Part shown: piece after piece, positions 1-5,552 of the stretch | Layout: the number at the start of each line of letters is the position of its first letter | Numbering within the stretch: the first letter of the stretch is position 1 | Origin: Dehalococcoidales bacterium | GTDB lineage: Bacteria > Chloroflexota > Dehalococcoidia > Dehalococcoidales > JAUXAE01 | Assembly (NCBI GenBank): GCA_030620035.1 | Contig: JAUXAE010000074.1 | Coordinates: 1 to 5,552, forward strand | Reading direction: 5' to 3' | DNA: 5,552 nucleotides | Notes under the pieces: generated by a model | What the model saw: the letters and a program-made list of their open reading frames with translations, nothing else | Databases searched by the model: none | Told to the model about the DNA's origin: nothing | Position numbers and translations under genes: made by a program

Positions 1-26
1 AATGAAGGGCGCTACTAAATAGCAAA

Positions 27-33
27 AAGGAAG
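27..33 (+). promoter_or_regulatory. Ribosome binding site of the GIY-YIG-like gene
   Basis: AAGGAAG lies 8 bases before the ATG at 42. It supports this start and shows the gene has its own translation signal rather than being a spurious open frame. Confidence 0.6.
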
Positions 34-41
34 TGTTCTAA

Positions 42-584
42 ATGGTAGACCTGGTTACTGAGTTAACAGGAGAGCATTTTAGAAGACAGTATCTACTTTA
101 TATTGTCGAAATCTCCCATGGGCGCAGTAATTACTTCTACGTGGGACAGACTGGGGATACAAGGGTCATCACCGCAAGGCCTGTCTTCCGAAGGTTGGCT
201 GCGCATCTTGAAGATAGAAAAAGCACGCAGAACCAAGTTTACCAGTATGTTGCCCATGATATTCTCAAGTTTCCAGAAGATGAAGGTAAGAAAACAGCCT
301 TTACCGAAGGGGCTAGGCAGGCAGTCGAAGAATACTTGGTAAAAAGTAATATTAAGATGTATGCGTATCATCTTGAACGATTCCGACCTACTTTCACGCC
401 TGAAGAACACAAGAAAAGGAGGAGAAAAACTCAGAAGATGGAAGGCCAGGTCATAGCCGTCTTTCGCGAGAACGGGAGAGAACTCATGAACAGGAAATCA
501 ACACCCGCTGCTTCCTATGCTGATTGCCCCTATCCTGAAGTTATGAAAAAGGTTGCAAGGGATTTCAATTTGACAATTGGATGA
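42..584 (+). CDS. Small GIY-YIG-like nuclease-superfamily protein (tentative)
   Basis: This 180-residue protein is not one I can name. Residues 18-60 resemble the GIY-YIG fold. There is a first hydrophobic strand LLYIVEI (18-24), a second strand FYVGQT (32-37) matching the usual YVGxT, then RRLAAH (50-55) giving the RxxxH spacing of the catalytic helix. Glutamates at 89, 96 and 97 in a helix-like stretch could supply the metal-binding Glu. Residues 123-129 are strongly basic (HKKRRRK), suggesting nucleic-acid contact. No signal peptide or membrane segment is visible, so it is probably cytoplasmic. A good Shine-Dalgarno site precedes the ATG. The gene is more AT-rich than its neighbours (21 G+C of 60 at 61-120, against 34 of 60 at 1561-1620 in leuB), which suggests acquired or accessory DNA. 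The GIY-YIG assignment is inferred from motif spacing only. The gene itself is likely real; its substrate and role are unknown. Confidence 0.62.
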   Translation: MVDLVTELTGEHFRRQYLLYIVEISHGRSNYFYVGQTGDTRVITARPVFRRLAAHLEDRKSTQNQVYQYVAHDILKFPEDEGKKTAFTEGARQAVEEYLVKSNIKMYAYHLERFRPTFTPEEHKKRRRKTQKMEGQVIAVFRENGRELMNRKSTPAASYADCPYPEVMKKVARDFNLTIG

Positions 585-668
585 ATGGGTAACCTATCCT
601 GTTTAGAGGTACAGTTCATACATACCGAGCCGAGAGACTTTAGAGGGTGAGGGGTTGGTAAAATAAAT

Positions 669-674
669 AAGGAG
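669..674 (+). promoter_or_regulatory. Ribosome binding site of leuD
   Basis: AAGGAG sits 9 bases before the ATG at 684, a strong Shine-Dalgarno match that fixes the leuD start. Confidence 0.75.
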
Positions 675-683
675 TCGTTATAT

Positions 684-1178
684 ATGCTCAAAGGTAGAGT
701 CCATAAATACGGTGCTGATGTTAATACCGATGCCATTATACCGGCTCGTTATCTGAACGTGTCTGAGCCATTAGAGCTGGCCAGGCATTGCATGGAGGCT
801 ATAGATATTGATTTTGTTAAAAAGGTCCAGCCCGGGGATATAATTGTGGCCACGACCAACTTTGGCTGCGGCTCATCAAGGGAGCATGCCCCGCTGGCTA
901 TCAAGGCATCGGGGGTTTCTAGTATAATAGCCAGGAGCTTTGCCCGCATCTTCTTTAGAAACGCCATAGATATCAGCCTGCCCTTATTAGAGTGTGCCGA
1001 GGCAGTGGATAATACCGAAACAGGGGATACTCTTGAGGTTGACCTAGCTAGCGGCCGGATAAAGAATATGACCAATGGTAAAATATTTATGGCCAAGCCC
1101 TACCCCAATTTTATGGCTGAGCTTATCTCGGCTGGCGGGCTGATTGAATATACCAAAAAGAGACTGGGGAGAGCTTAA
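684..1178 (+). CDS. leuD: 3-isopropylmalate dehydratase small subunit
   Basis: This is the small (swivel-domain) subunit of the cytoplasmic isopropylmalate isomerase. With the Fe-S subunit LeuC it interconverts 2- and 3-isopropylmalate in leucine synthesis. Beside cimA it probably also isomerises citramalate to 3-methylmalate. At 164 residues it is the short archaeal/stand-alone type, not the roughly 200-residue E. coli type. Visible signatures are NTDAIIPARYL (14-24), with the substrate-loop YL at 23-24 followed by Asn-Val, then NFGCGSSREHAP (59-70) and IARSFARIFFRNAID (82-96). The YL-Asn-Val loop is neither the YLRT nor the YLRY form I associate with homoaconitase and isopropylmalate isomerase of methanogens, so specificity is judged from context. 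leuC is not in the window. The TAA stop directly abuts the leuB start, implying co-translation. Confidence 0.95.
   Translation: MLKGRVHKYGADVNTDAIIPARYLNVSEPLELARHCMEAIDIDFVKKVQPGDIIVATTNFGCGSSREHAPLAIKASGVSSIIARSFARIFFRNAIDISLPLLECAEAVDNTETGDTLEVDLASGRIKNMTNGKIFMAKPYPNFMAELISAGGLIEYTKKRLGRA
1166..1171 (+). promoter_or_regulatory. Ribosome binding site of leuB inside leuD
   Basis: GGGGAG lies within the last codons of leuD, 7 bases before the GTG at 1179. It supports a GTG start immediately after the leuD stop codon and suggests translational coupling. Confidence 0.65.
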
Positions 1179-2273
1179 GTGCCGTTTAAGCTGGCTGTTT
1201 TACCCGGTGACGGTGTCGGCCCTGAGGTTGTAGATGAGACAATCAAGGTCCTTAGGGCGGTAGGTAGCCGATTTGGACATGAGTTCCGCTTAAACTATGG
1301 CCTGTGCGGCGGTGTTGCCATTGAGCAGGAGGGGACGGCGCTATCTAAGGAAACCCTGAAGATGTGTAAGCAGAGTGACGCCGTGCTTCTGGGTGCCGTC
1401 GGCGACCCCAAGTATGATGACCCTGAAGCCCCGGTTCACCCTGAGGACGGCCTGCTGGCACTAAGGAAGGGGCTGGGGCTTTTTGCCAATCTGCGCCCGG
1501 TCAGGGTCTATCCGGCGCTGGTTGATAACACCAATTTTAAGCCCGAGGTTATTAGGGGAGCCGACTTCATCTTTGTTAGGGAACTGACCGGTGGCCTCTA
1601 CTTTGGCCGCCCCAAGAGACAGTGGCGGACAAGCCGCGGCCGGCGGGCCGTTGACTCAATGAGCTATTCCGAGCAGGAGATTAGCCGCATCGTCAGGGTC
1701 GGCTTTGAGATAGCTAGAGGCCGGCTTAAAAAGCTCATCTCGGTTGACAAGGCCAATGTCTTACAGTCATCCCGGCTGTGGCGCCAGGTGGCCCTGGAGG
1801 TCTCTAGGGACTATCCCGATGTTGAGCTGGAACACATGCTGGTTGATGCCTGCTCAATGAGAATTATTCAGAACCCCAGGTACCTTGACACGCTGGTTAC
1901 CGAGAATACCTTCGGTGATATTCTGACCGATGAGGCATCAATGCTGGCCGGCTCAATGGGCATGCTGCCTTCAGCCAGTCTGGCCGGTGTGCCTAAGGAG
2001 GGGGCCAGCATATTTGGCATGTACGAGCCGATTCACGGCAGTGCCCCCCGCCGCGCCGGGCAGGATATGGCCAACCCCATCGCCACCATCATGAGTATGG
2101 CCATGATGTTGAGCTACTCCCTTGCCTTAACAAGGGAGGCTGAGGCGGTTGAGGCGGCAGTTGGGCAGGTACTTGAAGAGGGCTACCGCACCTATGATAT
2201 TATGGGTGAGGATAAGATAAGGGTGGGCACCAAGAAGATGGGTGATTTAATCGCTGATAGGCTAGGGGGCTAG
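1179..2273 (+). CDS. leuB: 3-isopropylmalate dehydrogenase
   Basis: LeuB oxidatively decarboxylates 3-isopropylmalate in leucine synthesis and, in the citramalate route, 3-methylmalate to 2-oxobutyrate. The 364-residue length is normal for this cytoplasmic family. Motifs in order are LPGDGVGPEV (8-17), the LeuB-diagnostic LALRKGLGLFANLRP (93-107), RELTGGLYFG (134-143), VDKANVL (189-195), TENTFGDILTDEAS (241-254) and YEPIHGSAP (282-290). By spacing against the Thermus enzyme, R96, R106 and R134 bind substrate carboxylates, Y141 and K191 are catalytic, and D223, D247 and D251 bind the metal, so the active site is intact. Unusually, the Asp after HGSAP that holds the NAD adenosine ribose is Arg here (R291), followed by a second Arg, so cofactor preference may differ from the usual NAD. 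The GTG start follows the leuD stop without a gap. Confidence 0.95.
   Translation: MPFKLAVLPGDGVGPEVVDETIKVLRAVGSRFGHEFRLNYGLCGGVAIEQEGTALSKETLKMCKQSDAVLLGAVGDPKYDDPEAPVHPEDGLLALRKGLGLFANLRPVRVYPALVDNTNFKPEVIRGADFIFVRELTGGLYFGRPKRQWRTSRGRRAVDSMSYSEQEISRIVRVGFEIARGRLKKLISVDKANVLQSSRLWRQVALEVSRDYPDVELEHMLVDACSMRIIQNPRYLDTLVTENTFGDILTDEASMLAGSMGMLPSASLAGVPKEGASIFGMYEPIHGSAPRRAGQDMANPIATIMSMAMMLSYSLALTREAEAVEAAVGQVLEEGYRTYDIMGEDKIRVGTKKMGDLIADRLGG
2264..2269 (+). promoter_or_regulatory. Ribosome binding site of cimA inside leuB
   Basis: AGGGGG in the last leuB codons lies 6 bases before the TTG at 2276. It decides in favour of this rare start codon; the protein then begins at the normal N-terminus of the family. 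Confidence 0.65.
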
Positions 2274-2275
2274 AG

Positions 2276-3859
2276 TTGTCCGAATTTCAGCTTTATGATA
2301 CCACGCTTCGGGACGGGTCACAGCGAGAGGGCGTTTCCTTCTCGGTGGTTGATAAACTGCATATTGCCCAAAAGCTTGATGAGCTGGGCATCCAATTCAT
2401 TGAGGGCGGCTGGCCCGGGGCTAACCCCAAGGATGATGAGTTCTTTAAGCGGGCCAGGGAATTAAACCTTAGCCAGGCAAAACTGGTCGCCTTTGGCAGC
2501 ACCCGGCGGCCAAAGACTAAGGCAGAAGCAGATGTTAACCTTATGGCCCTGGCTGGTGCCGGCACCAGGGTGGTTGCCATCGTCGGCAAGGCGTCGGAAA
2601 TGCAGGTCAGCCAGGTGCTTGAGACCACCCTGGAGGAGAACCTGAGTATGGTGGCCGATTCCATCAAGTTCCTAAAGGCCAAGGGGCTGGCTGTTTTCTT
2701 TGATGCCGAGCACTTTTTTGACGGCTTTAAGGCTAACCCTGATTACGCCCTGGAGGTTCTGAAAATTGCCGCCGAGGCTGGAGCTGACTGTCTGGTGCTG
2801 TGCGATACCAACGGCGGCAGCCTGCCTGAGGAGATAGTAAATGCTGTGGCCGCGGCCAGAAAAGCAACCGATGTCCCCCTGTCCATTCATGCCCATAATG
2901 ATGCTGAGATGGCGGTAGCCAATACCCTGGCGGCGGTAAATGCCGGCGTCAGTCAGGTTCAGGGGACCATCAACGGCTATGGTGAGCGCTGCGGTAATGC
3001 CAACTTGTGCTCCATTATCCCGGCACTAAAGCTCAAGATGGGAATTAACTGTGTTAGTGATGAGCAGCTGGCCTGGTTAACCGAGGCGGCCCATTATGTC
3101 AGTGAAGCGGCCAACCTCAGTCCTGACCCCTTCTTGCCCTATGTTGGCTCAAGTGCCTTCAGTCACAAGGCGGGTCTTCATGTAGCCGGCTTGAGCAAGT
3201 GGGCCGGTAGCTATCAGCATATCGACCCGGCCCGGGTCGGCAATAGGCCGAGAACGCTGGTATCTGAGCTATCGGGGAAGATAAACATCATCAAGCGGGC
3301 CAAAGAAATCGGCGTCGAGCTGCCCTTGCGAACCCAGGAGACAAAGGCCTTGCTTGAGCAGGTTAAACTACTTGAGAGCCGCGGCTTTCAGTACGAAAAT
3401 GCTGAAGCCTCCTTTGACCTGCTGGTGCATCGCGCCCGGCCGGACTACAAACCACCCTTTGAACTGGTTGACTTTATGGTAGTTTGCGAGAAAAGGCGGC
3501 GCCCGCCCGTCCTAAGAAGCCTGGAGGAGGTGCTGGCCGAGGCGGTGGTAAAGGTGAGGGTGGCTGGTGAGGTGATGCACACCGCCGCCGAGGGCAACGG
3601 CCCGGTTAATGCCCTGGACAAGGCACTGCGTAAGGCATTGCTTCAGTTCTATCCCAGCCTATCAGCGGTCAAGCTGGTTGACTACAAAGTACGCATCCTT
3701 GAGGAGAGCGTGGGCACTGAGTCTCAGATTAGAGTGCTGATTGAGTCCAGTGATGGTGTTGAGGAGTGGCGCACGGTGGGCAGCTCGACCAATATCATTG
3801 AGGCCAGCTGGCTGGCCCTGGCCGACAGCCTGGAGTACTGGCTGCTGAAGCATAGGTAG
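2276..3859 (+). CDS. cimA: (R)-citramalate synthase
   Basis: CimA condenses acetyl-CoA with pyruvate to (R)-citramalate, the first step of threonine-independent isoleucine synthesis. The 527-residue length fits the long bacterial citramalate synthase family, and the wording differs from true LeuA. An HMGL/LeuA-type TIM barrel fills about residues 3-270, with YDTTLRDGSQREG (7-19) carrying catalytic R12 and metal ligand D13. It continues with IEGGWPGANPKD (42-53), DAEHFFDG (143-150), metal-binding HAHND (205-209) and GYGERCGNANL (234-244). A linker region follows with FSHKAGLHVAGLSK (295-308) and LVSELSGKIN (328-337). Residues from about 400 to the end form the LeuA-dimer regulatory domain, where isoleucine feedback is usual in the family. 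The gene starts with TTG 2 bases after leuB. Because the barrel is shared with isopropylmalate and homocitrate synthases, the substrate is assigned from family resemblance and context. Confidence 0.92.
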   Translation: MSEFQLYDTTLRDGSQREGVSFSVVDKLHIAQKLDELGIQFIEGGWPGANPKDDEFFKRARELNLSQAKLVAFGSTRRPKTKAEADVNLMALAGAGTRVVAIVGKASEMQVSQVLETTLEENLSMVADSIKFLKAKGLAVFFDAEHFFDGFKANPDYALEVLKIAAEAGADCLVLCDTNGGSLPEEIVNAVAAARKATDVPLSIHAHNDAEMAVANTLAAVNAGVSQVQGTINGYGERCGNANLCSIIPALKLKMGINCVSDEQLAWLTEAAHYVSEAANLSPDPFLPYVGSSAFSHKAGLHVAGLSKWAGSYQHIDPARVGNRPRTLVSELSGKINIIKRAKEIGVELPLRTQETKALLEQVKLLESRGFQYENAEASFDLLVHRARPDYKPPFELVDFMVVCEKRRRPPVLRSLEEVLAEAVVKVRVAGEVMHTAAEGNGPVNALDKALRKALLQFYPSLSAVKLVDYKVRILEESVGTESQIRVLIESSDGVEEWRTVGSSTNIIEASWLALADSLEYWLLKHR

Positions 3860-3901
3860 ATAGGCCAGAGGCGAATCTAAAGGAAAGACCGGTTGTCGGC
3901 A
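3860..3901. other. Convergent intergenic gap between cimA and the nitroreductase gene
   Basis: These 42 bases separate two converging stop codons. I see no T-tract on either strand and no stable stem, so no intrinsic terminator can be called. Termination may be Rho-dependent, or transcripts may overlap. Confidence 0.5.
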
Positions 3902-4525
3902 TCAAGCCGGCTTACCTACCGGCATAATGTATAGTGGCTTTAGCTGCTTATCCAGCCGCAGGACTTCTCTCACCTGTTCATCATTAAAAGCGCCGATGGC
4001 CACTGTAGCCAGACCCAGGGCGGTAGCCTCAAGATAGATGTTCTGACCGGCGTGGCCTACCTCCATATGGATATATCTTATCCCCCGGGAGCCATATCTG
4101 GCCAGTGTCCTCTCATACTCAGCGCAGATGATGATATTTAGCGGGGCCTGATGGATAAATTCTTGGTTTAGGGCCACTCTGGCCAACTCAAGTGTCACAT
4201 CACCCTCATGGTTTAGGGTCAGGCAGTGGTCATCTATATTGTATTGGTAGATGCCGGCGGCTAATCCCTCAAGCCCGTTCTGGCGGCAGACAACAAAGAT
4301 TTCCAGTGGGTAGGTAGCCCCGGCACTGGGAACAGTTCTATATTTCTGGGAAGTATTGGTAGTGCCCTGTGTCGCCCAAAGTATCTGCGATAGCTGTGAT
4401 TGGGAAAGCGCCTGGCCTAAAAATTCCCTTACCGACCTTCTTCGGGAGATAGCTTCCTCCAGTGATAGAGCGCCCTTTTTCTTTGGCTGAGGCAATTTAA
4501 TTGGTCTGCTTTTACTAATACTCAT
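3902..4525 (-). CDS. SagB-type FMN-dependent nitroreductase/dehydrogenase
   Basis: This 207-residue protein belongs to the nitroreductase superfamily, closest to SagB/ThcOx-type oxidoreductases, which bind FMN and usually act as dimers. Visible motifs are RRRSVREF (28-35), the FMN-phosphate arginine region near the N-terminus, then PSAGATYPLEIFVV (66-79), GIYQY (91-95), the long helix region RYIHMEVGHAGQN (150-162) running on into an Ala/Gly/Leu-rich segment to 172, VAIGAF (175-180) and PLYIMPVGKP (197-206). Residues 5-17 are rich in Lys and Pro, with no signal peptide or lipobox. SagB proteins in peptide toxin clusters oxidise azolines, but no YcaO cyclodehydratase, precursor peptide or SagC partner is seen here. 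A free-standing redox enzyme of unknown substrate is therefore more likely. The ATG lies 2 bases after the cysteine synthase stop with only a weak Shine-Dalgarno site, suggesting translational coupling. Confidence 0.88.
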   Translation of the reverse strand: MSISKSRPIKLPQPKKKGALSLEEAISRRRSVREFLGQALSQSQLSQILWATQGTTNTSQKYRTVPSAGATYPLEIFVVCRQNGLEGLAAGIYQYNIDDHCLTLNHEGDVTLELARVALNQEFIHQAPLNIIICAEYERTLARYGSRGIRYIHMEVGHAGQNIYLEATALGLATVAIGAFNDEQVREVLRLDKQLKPLYIMPVGKPA

Positions 4526-4527
4526 AG

Positions 4528-5433
4528 CTAATCGCCATTAGTCCAGAAGCCCATACTTAGGTATTTCCAGCCACCGTCGGGCAAGACGGCCACTATATTG
4601 CCCTCATCTATCTGGCGGGTAATTTTAATAGCCTGGTGGATTACGGCTCCCGAAGATGGCCCGGCAAAGATGCCTTCTTCATCCAGTAGCTGTCTGGTGG
4701 CTCTGGCTGCCTGCTGGCTGGTAACGCTGGCCCTTTCATTAACCAGACTCAGGTCTAAAACCGGTGGAATGTAGTCCCCGAGACACCTTAATCCCTGGAT
4801 GACATCATCCGGGGGTGGTTCCACGCCGATTATCTTGATATCAGGGTATTTCTCTCTTAAACGGCGGCCAACACCAACTATGGTACCCCCAGTGCCAATG
4901 CCGGCAACAAGGAAATCAATCCTATTATAAGGGAAATCTTTTATTATTTCGGGGCCGGTGGTCTCATAGTGGGCCAGCGGGTTATCTGGGTTGGCGAACT
5001 GGTCGGGCATATAATAGCTATTGTCCCGGGAGGCCAGTTCACCAACGGCATCAATAGCACCCTTGACCCCATAGGCTCCTTTGGTCAGGATGAGTTCAGC
5101 ACCGAAGATTTTGAGTAGCCGATGTCGCTCACGGCTCATGTTGTCGGGCATGATAATAGTGACCCTATAGCCCTTGTGGCGCCCGAGCCAGGCCAGGGCG
5201 ATGCCGGTGTTGCCGCTGGTGGCTTCAATAATGGTCTTGTCTTTGGTTAGCCTTCCGCTCTGTTCGGCCCTATCTAGTATATATTTGGCTATCCGGTCTT
5301 TGACACTGGCACTGCCACCCAGGTTTTGGCCTTCCAGTTTGGCCAGGATATGTGCCTTCTTATTAGGGCTTAAATGGGGCAATTCAACAAGCGGGGTGTG
5401 GCCTATGGCATCAATGGCCCTTTTATAGTACAT
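4528..5433 (-). CDS. cysM: PLP-dependent cysteine synthase, CysM/CysK family
   Basis: This beta-replacement enzyme makes cysteine from an activated serine (O-acetyl- or O-phosphoserine) and a sulfide donor in the cytoplasm. Numbering from the ATG at 5433 (301 residues): SASVKDR (41-47) holds the PLP lysine K45, TSGNTG (72-77) is the substrate-carboxylate loop, GIGTGGT (178-184) binds the PLP phosphate, and GPSSGA (258-263) carries the serine near the pyridine nitrogen. The C-terminal PDGGWKYLS (285-293) and Arg216 in GLRCLG resemble CysM rather than CysK, which has GIG at the latter place. O-phosphoserine use is possible but not shown. A GTG at 5454 would add 7 residues, but it lacks a Shine-Dalgarno site and would overlap rtcB by 17 bases. 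The ATG has AAGGGA 7 bases upstream and is preferred. It lies 4 bases after rtcB and 2 bases before the nitroreductase gene. Confidence 0.9.
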   Translation of the reverse strand: MYYKRAIDAIGHTPLVELPHLSPNKKAHILAKLEGQNLGGSASVKDRIAKYILDRAEQSGRLTKDKTIIEATSGNTGIALAWLGRHKGYRVTIIMPDNMSRERHRLLKIFGAELILTKGAYGVKGAIDAVGELASRDNSYYMPDQFANPDNPLAHYETTGPEIIKDFPYNRIDFLVAGIGTGGTIVGVGRRLREKYPDIKIIGVEPPPDDVIQGLRCLGDYIPPVLDLSLVNERASVTSQQAARATRQLLDEEGIFAGPSSGAVIHQAIKITRQIDEGNIVAVLPDGGWKYLSMGFWTNGD

Positions 5434-5437
5434 GCCG

Positions 5438-5552
5438 CTATCCCTTGATGACACCGATGGGTACTGTCTTGGCTACCTTACGGGAGATGCCGGCCCTATG
5501 GGTTACCTCAACCACATCGGCCACGTCTTTATAGGCCTGGGAGGCCTCCTCA
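5438..5552 (-). CDS. rtcB: RNA-splicing ligase RtcB, C-terminal end (partial, runs off the window)
   Basis: The minus-strand frame from 5551 down to the TAG at 5438-5440 encodes 37 residues, opening with EEASQAYKDVADVVEV and closing with KVAKTVPIGVIKG. This is the characteristic end of RtcB, the Mn- and GTP-dependent ligase that joins 2',3'-cyclic-phosphate or 3'-phosphate RNA ends to 5'-hydroxyl ends in tRNA splicing or RNA repair. The Tyr of AYKD and the Lys of the terminal KG are 29 residues apart. That is the same spacing as the guanylate-contacting Tyr451 and Lys480 I recall for the Pyrococcus enzyme. The catalytic histidine and metal ligands lie upstream, outside the window. The stop codon falls 4 bases before the cysteine synthase ATG, so the two genes are probably co-transcribed. 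The piece is short, but the match is distinctive. Confidence 0.88.
   Translation of the reverse strand, partial: EEASQAYKDVADVVEVTHRAGISRKVAKTVPIGVIKG
5441..5446 (-). promoter_or_regulatory. Ribosome binding site of cysM overlapping the rtcB end
   Basis: On the minus strand AAGGGA, formed by the last rtcB codons, precedes the ATG at 5433 by 7 bases. It decides between that ATG and the GTG at 5454. Confidence 0.65.

Noticed and set aside
1..22. Possible 3' end of an upstream gene such as leuC (stops at 16-18 and 20-22)
   Set aside because: Only 5-6 codons are available in either frame and neither resembles a recognisable LeuC end.
570..600. TTGACA at 570-575 with TATCCT at 595-600 as a promoter for leuD
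   Set aside because: The spacing is 19 bases and the -10 matches only 4 of 6. The TTGACA is inside the end of the upstream gene, so chance is a sufficient explanation.
585..683. Search for a leucine attenuator, T-box or leader peptide in the gap before leuD
   Set aside because: No run of Leu or Ile codons behind a start, no specifier/antiterminator pattern and no convincing hairpin followed by Ts. Only the leuD ribosome binding site can be supported.
3906..3923. Inverted repeat GCCGG / CCGGC with an 8-base loop near the nitroreductase stop, as a possible terminator
   Set aside because: The stem is only 5 pairs, lies inside the coding region and has no T-tract on either side, so it does not qualify as an intrinsic terminator.
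3902..4525. Reading the nitroreductase as part of an azole-modified peptide (streptolysin S-like) cluster
   Set aside because: No YcaO, SagC-like protein, transporter or Cys/Ser/Thr-rich precursor peptide is seen in the window; neighbours are cysteine synthase and rtcB.
5174..5428. Plus-strand open frame of 84 codons inside the cysteine synthase gene
   Set aside because: It is antisense to a clearly conserved coding region, lacks a ribosome binding site, and its composition is explained by the opposite strand.

Overview
The window carries two convergent gene blocks of a bacterial chromosome plus one unusual small gene at the left edge. I recognise seven coding regions. The seventh is the tail of rtcB, only 37 codons long, at the right edge on the minus strand.

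Plus strand, left: positions 42-584 encode a 180-residue protein with GIY-YIG-nuclease-like features. It is visibly more AT-rich than the rest of the window. After a 99-base gap comes a tightly packed branched-chain amino acid block, leuD - leuB - cimA (684-3859). leuD and leuB abut with no gap, and leuB and cimA are 2 bases apart. Citramalate synthase (CimA) makes (R)-citramalate from pyruvate and acetyl-CoA. The isopropylmalate isomerase (LeuCD) and LeuB can then turn it into 2-oxobutyrate, giving isoleucine without threonine deaminase. The same LeuD and LeuB also serve leucine synthesis. leuC, leuA and the ilv genes are not in the window and would be expected nearby.

Minus strand, right: rtcB (3' end only), a CysM/CysK-type PLP cysteine synthase, and a SagB-type nitroreductase lie head to tail with gaps of 4 and 2 bases. 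They look like one transcription unit running toward the leu/cim block. The two blocks meet across a 42-base gap with no convincing terminator.

Organism: protein families, Shine-Dalgarno sites, GTG/TTG starts and mid-50s GC in the core genes indicate a bacterium. The leuDB-cimA arrangement and the protein wording recall Dehalococcoidia/Chloroflexota, where a citramalate route to isoleucine is known. That placement is from memory and is tentative.

Most of the window is ordinary core metabolism, and I see no clear new multi-gene system. The points worth a second look are the AT-rich GIY-YIG-like gene beside leuD, an Arg-Arg pair where LeuB normally has its NAD-specifying Asp, a CysM-like Arg in the cysteine synthase, and the rtcB tail, which fixes the cysteine synthase start at 5433.
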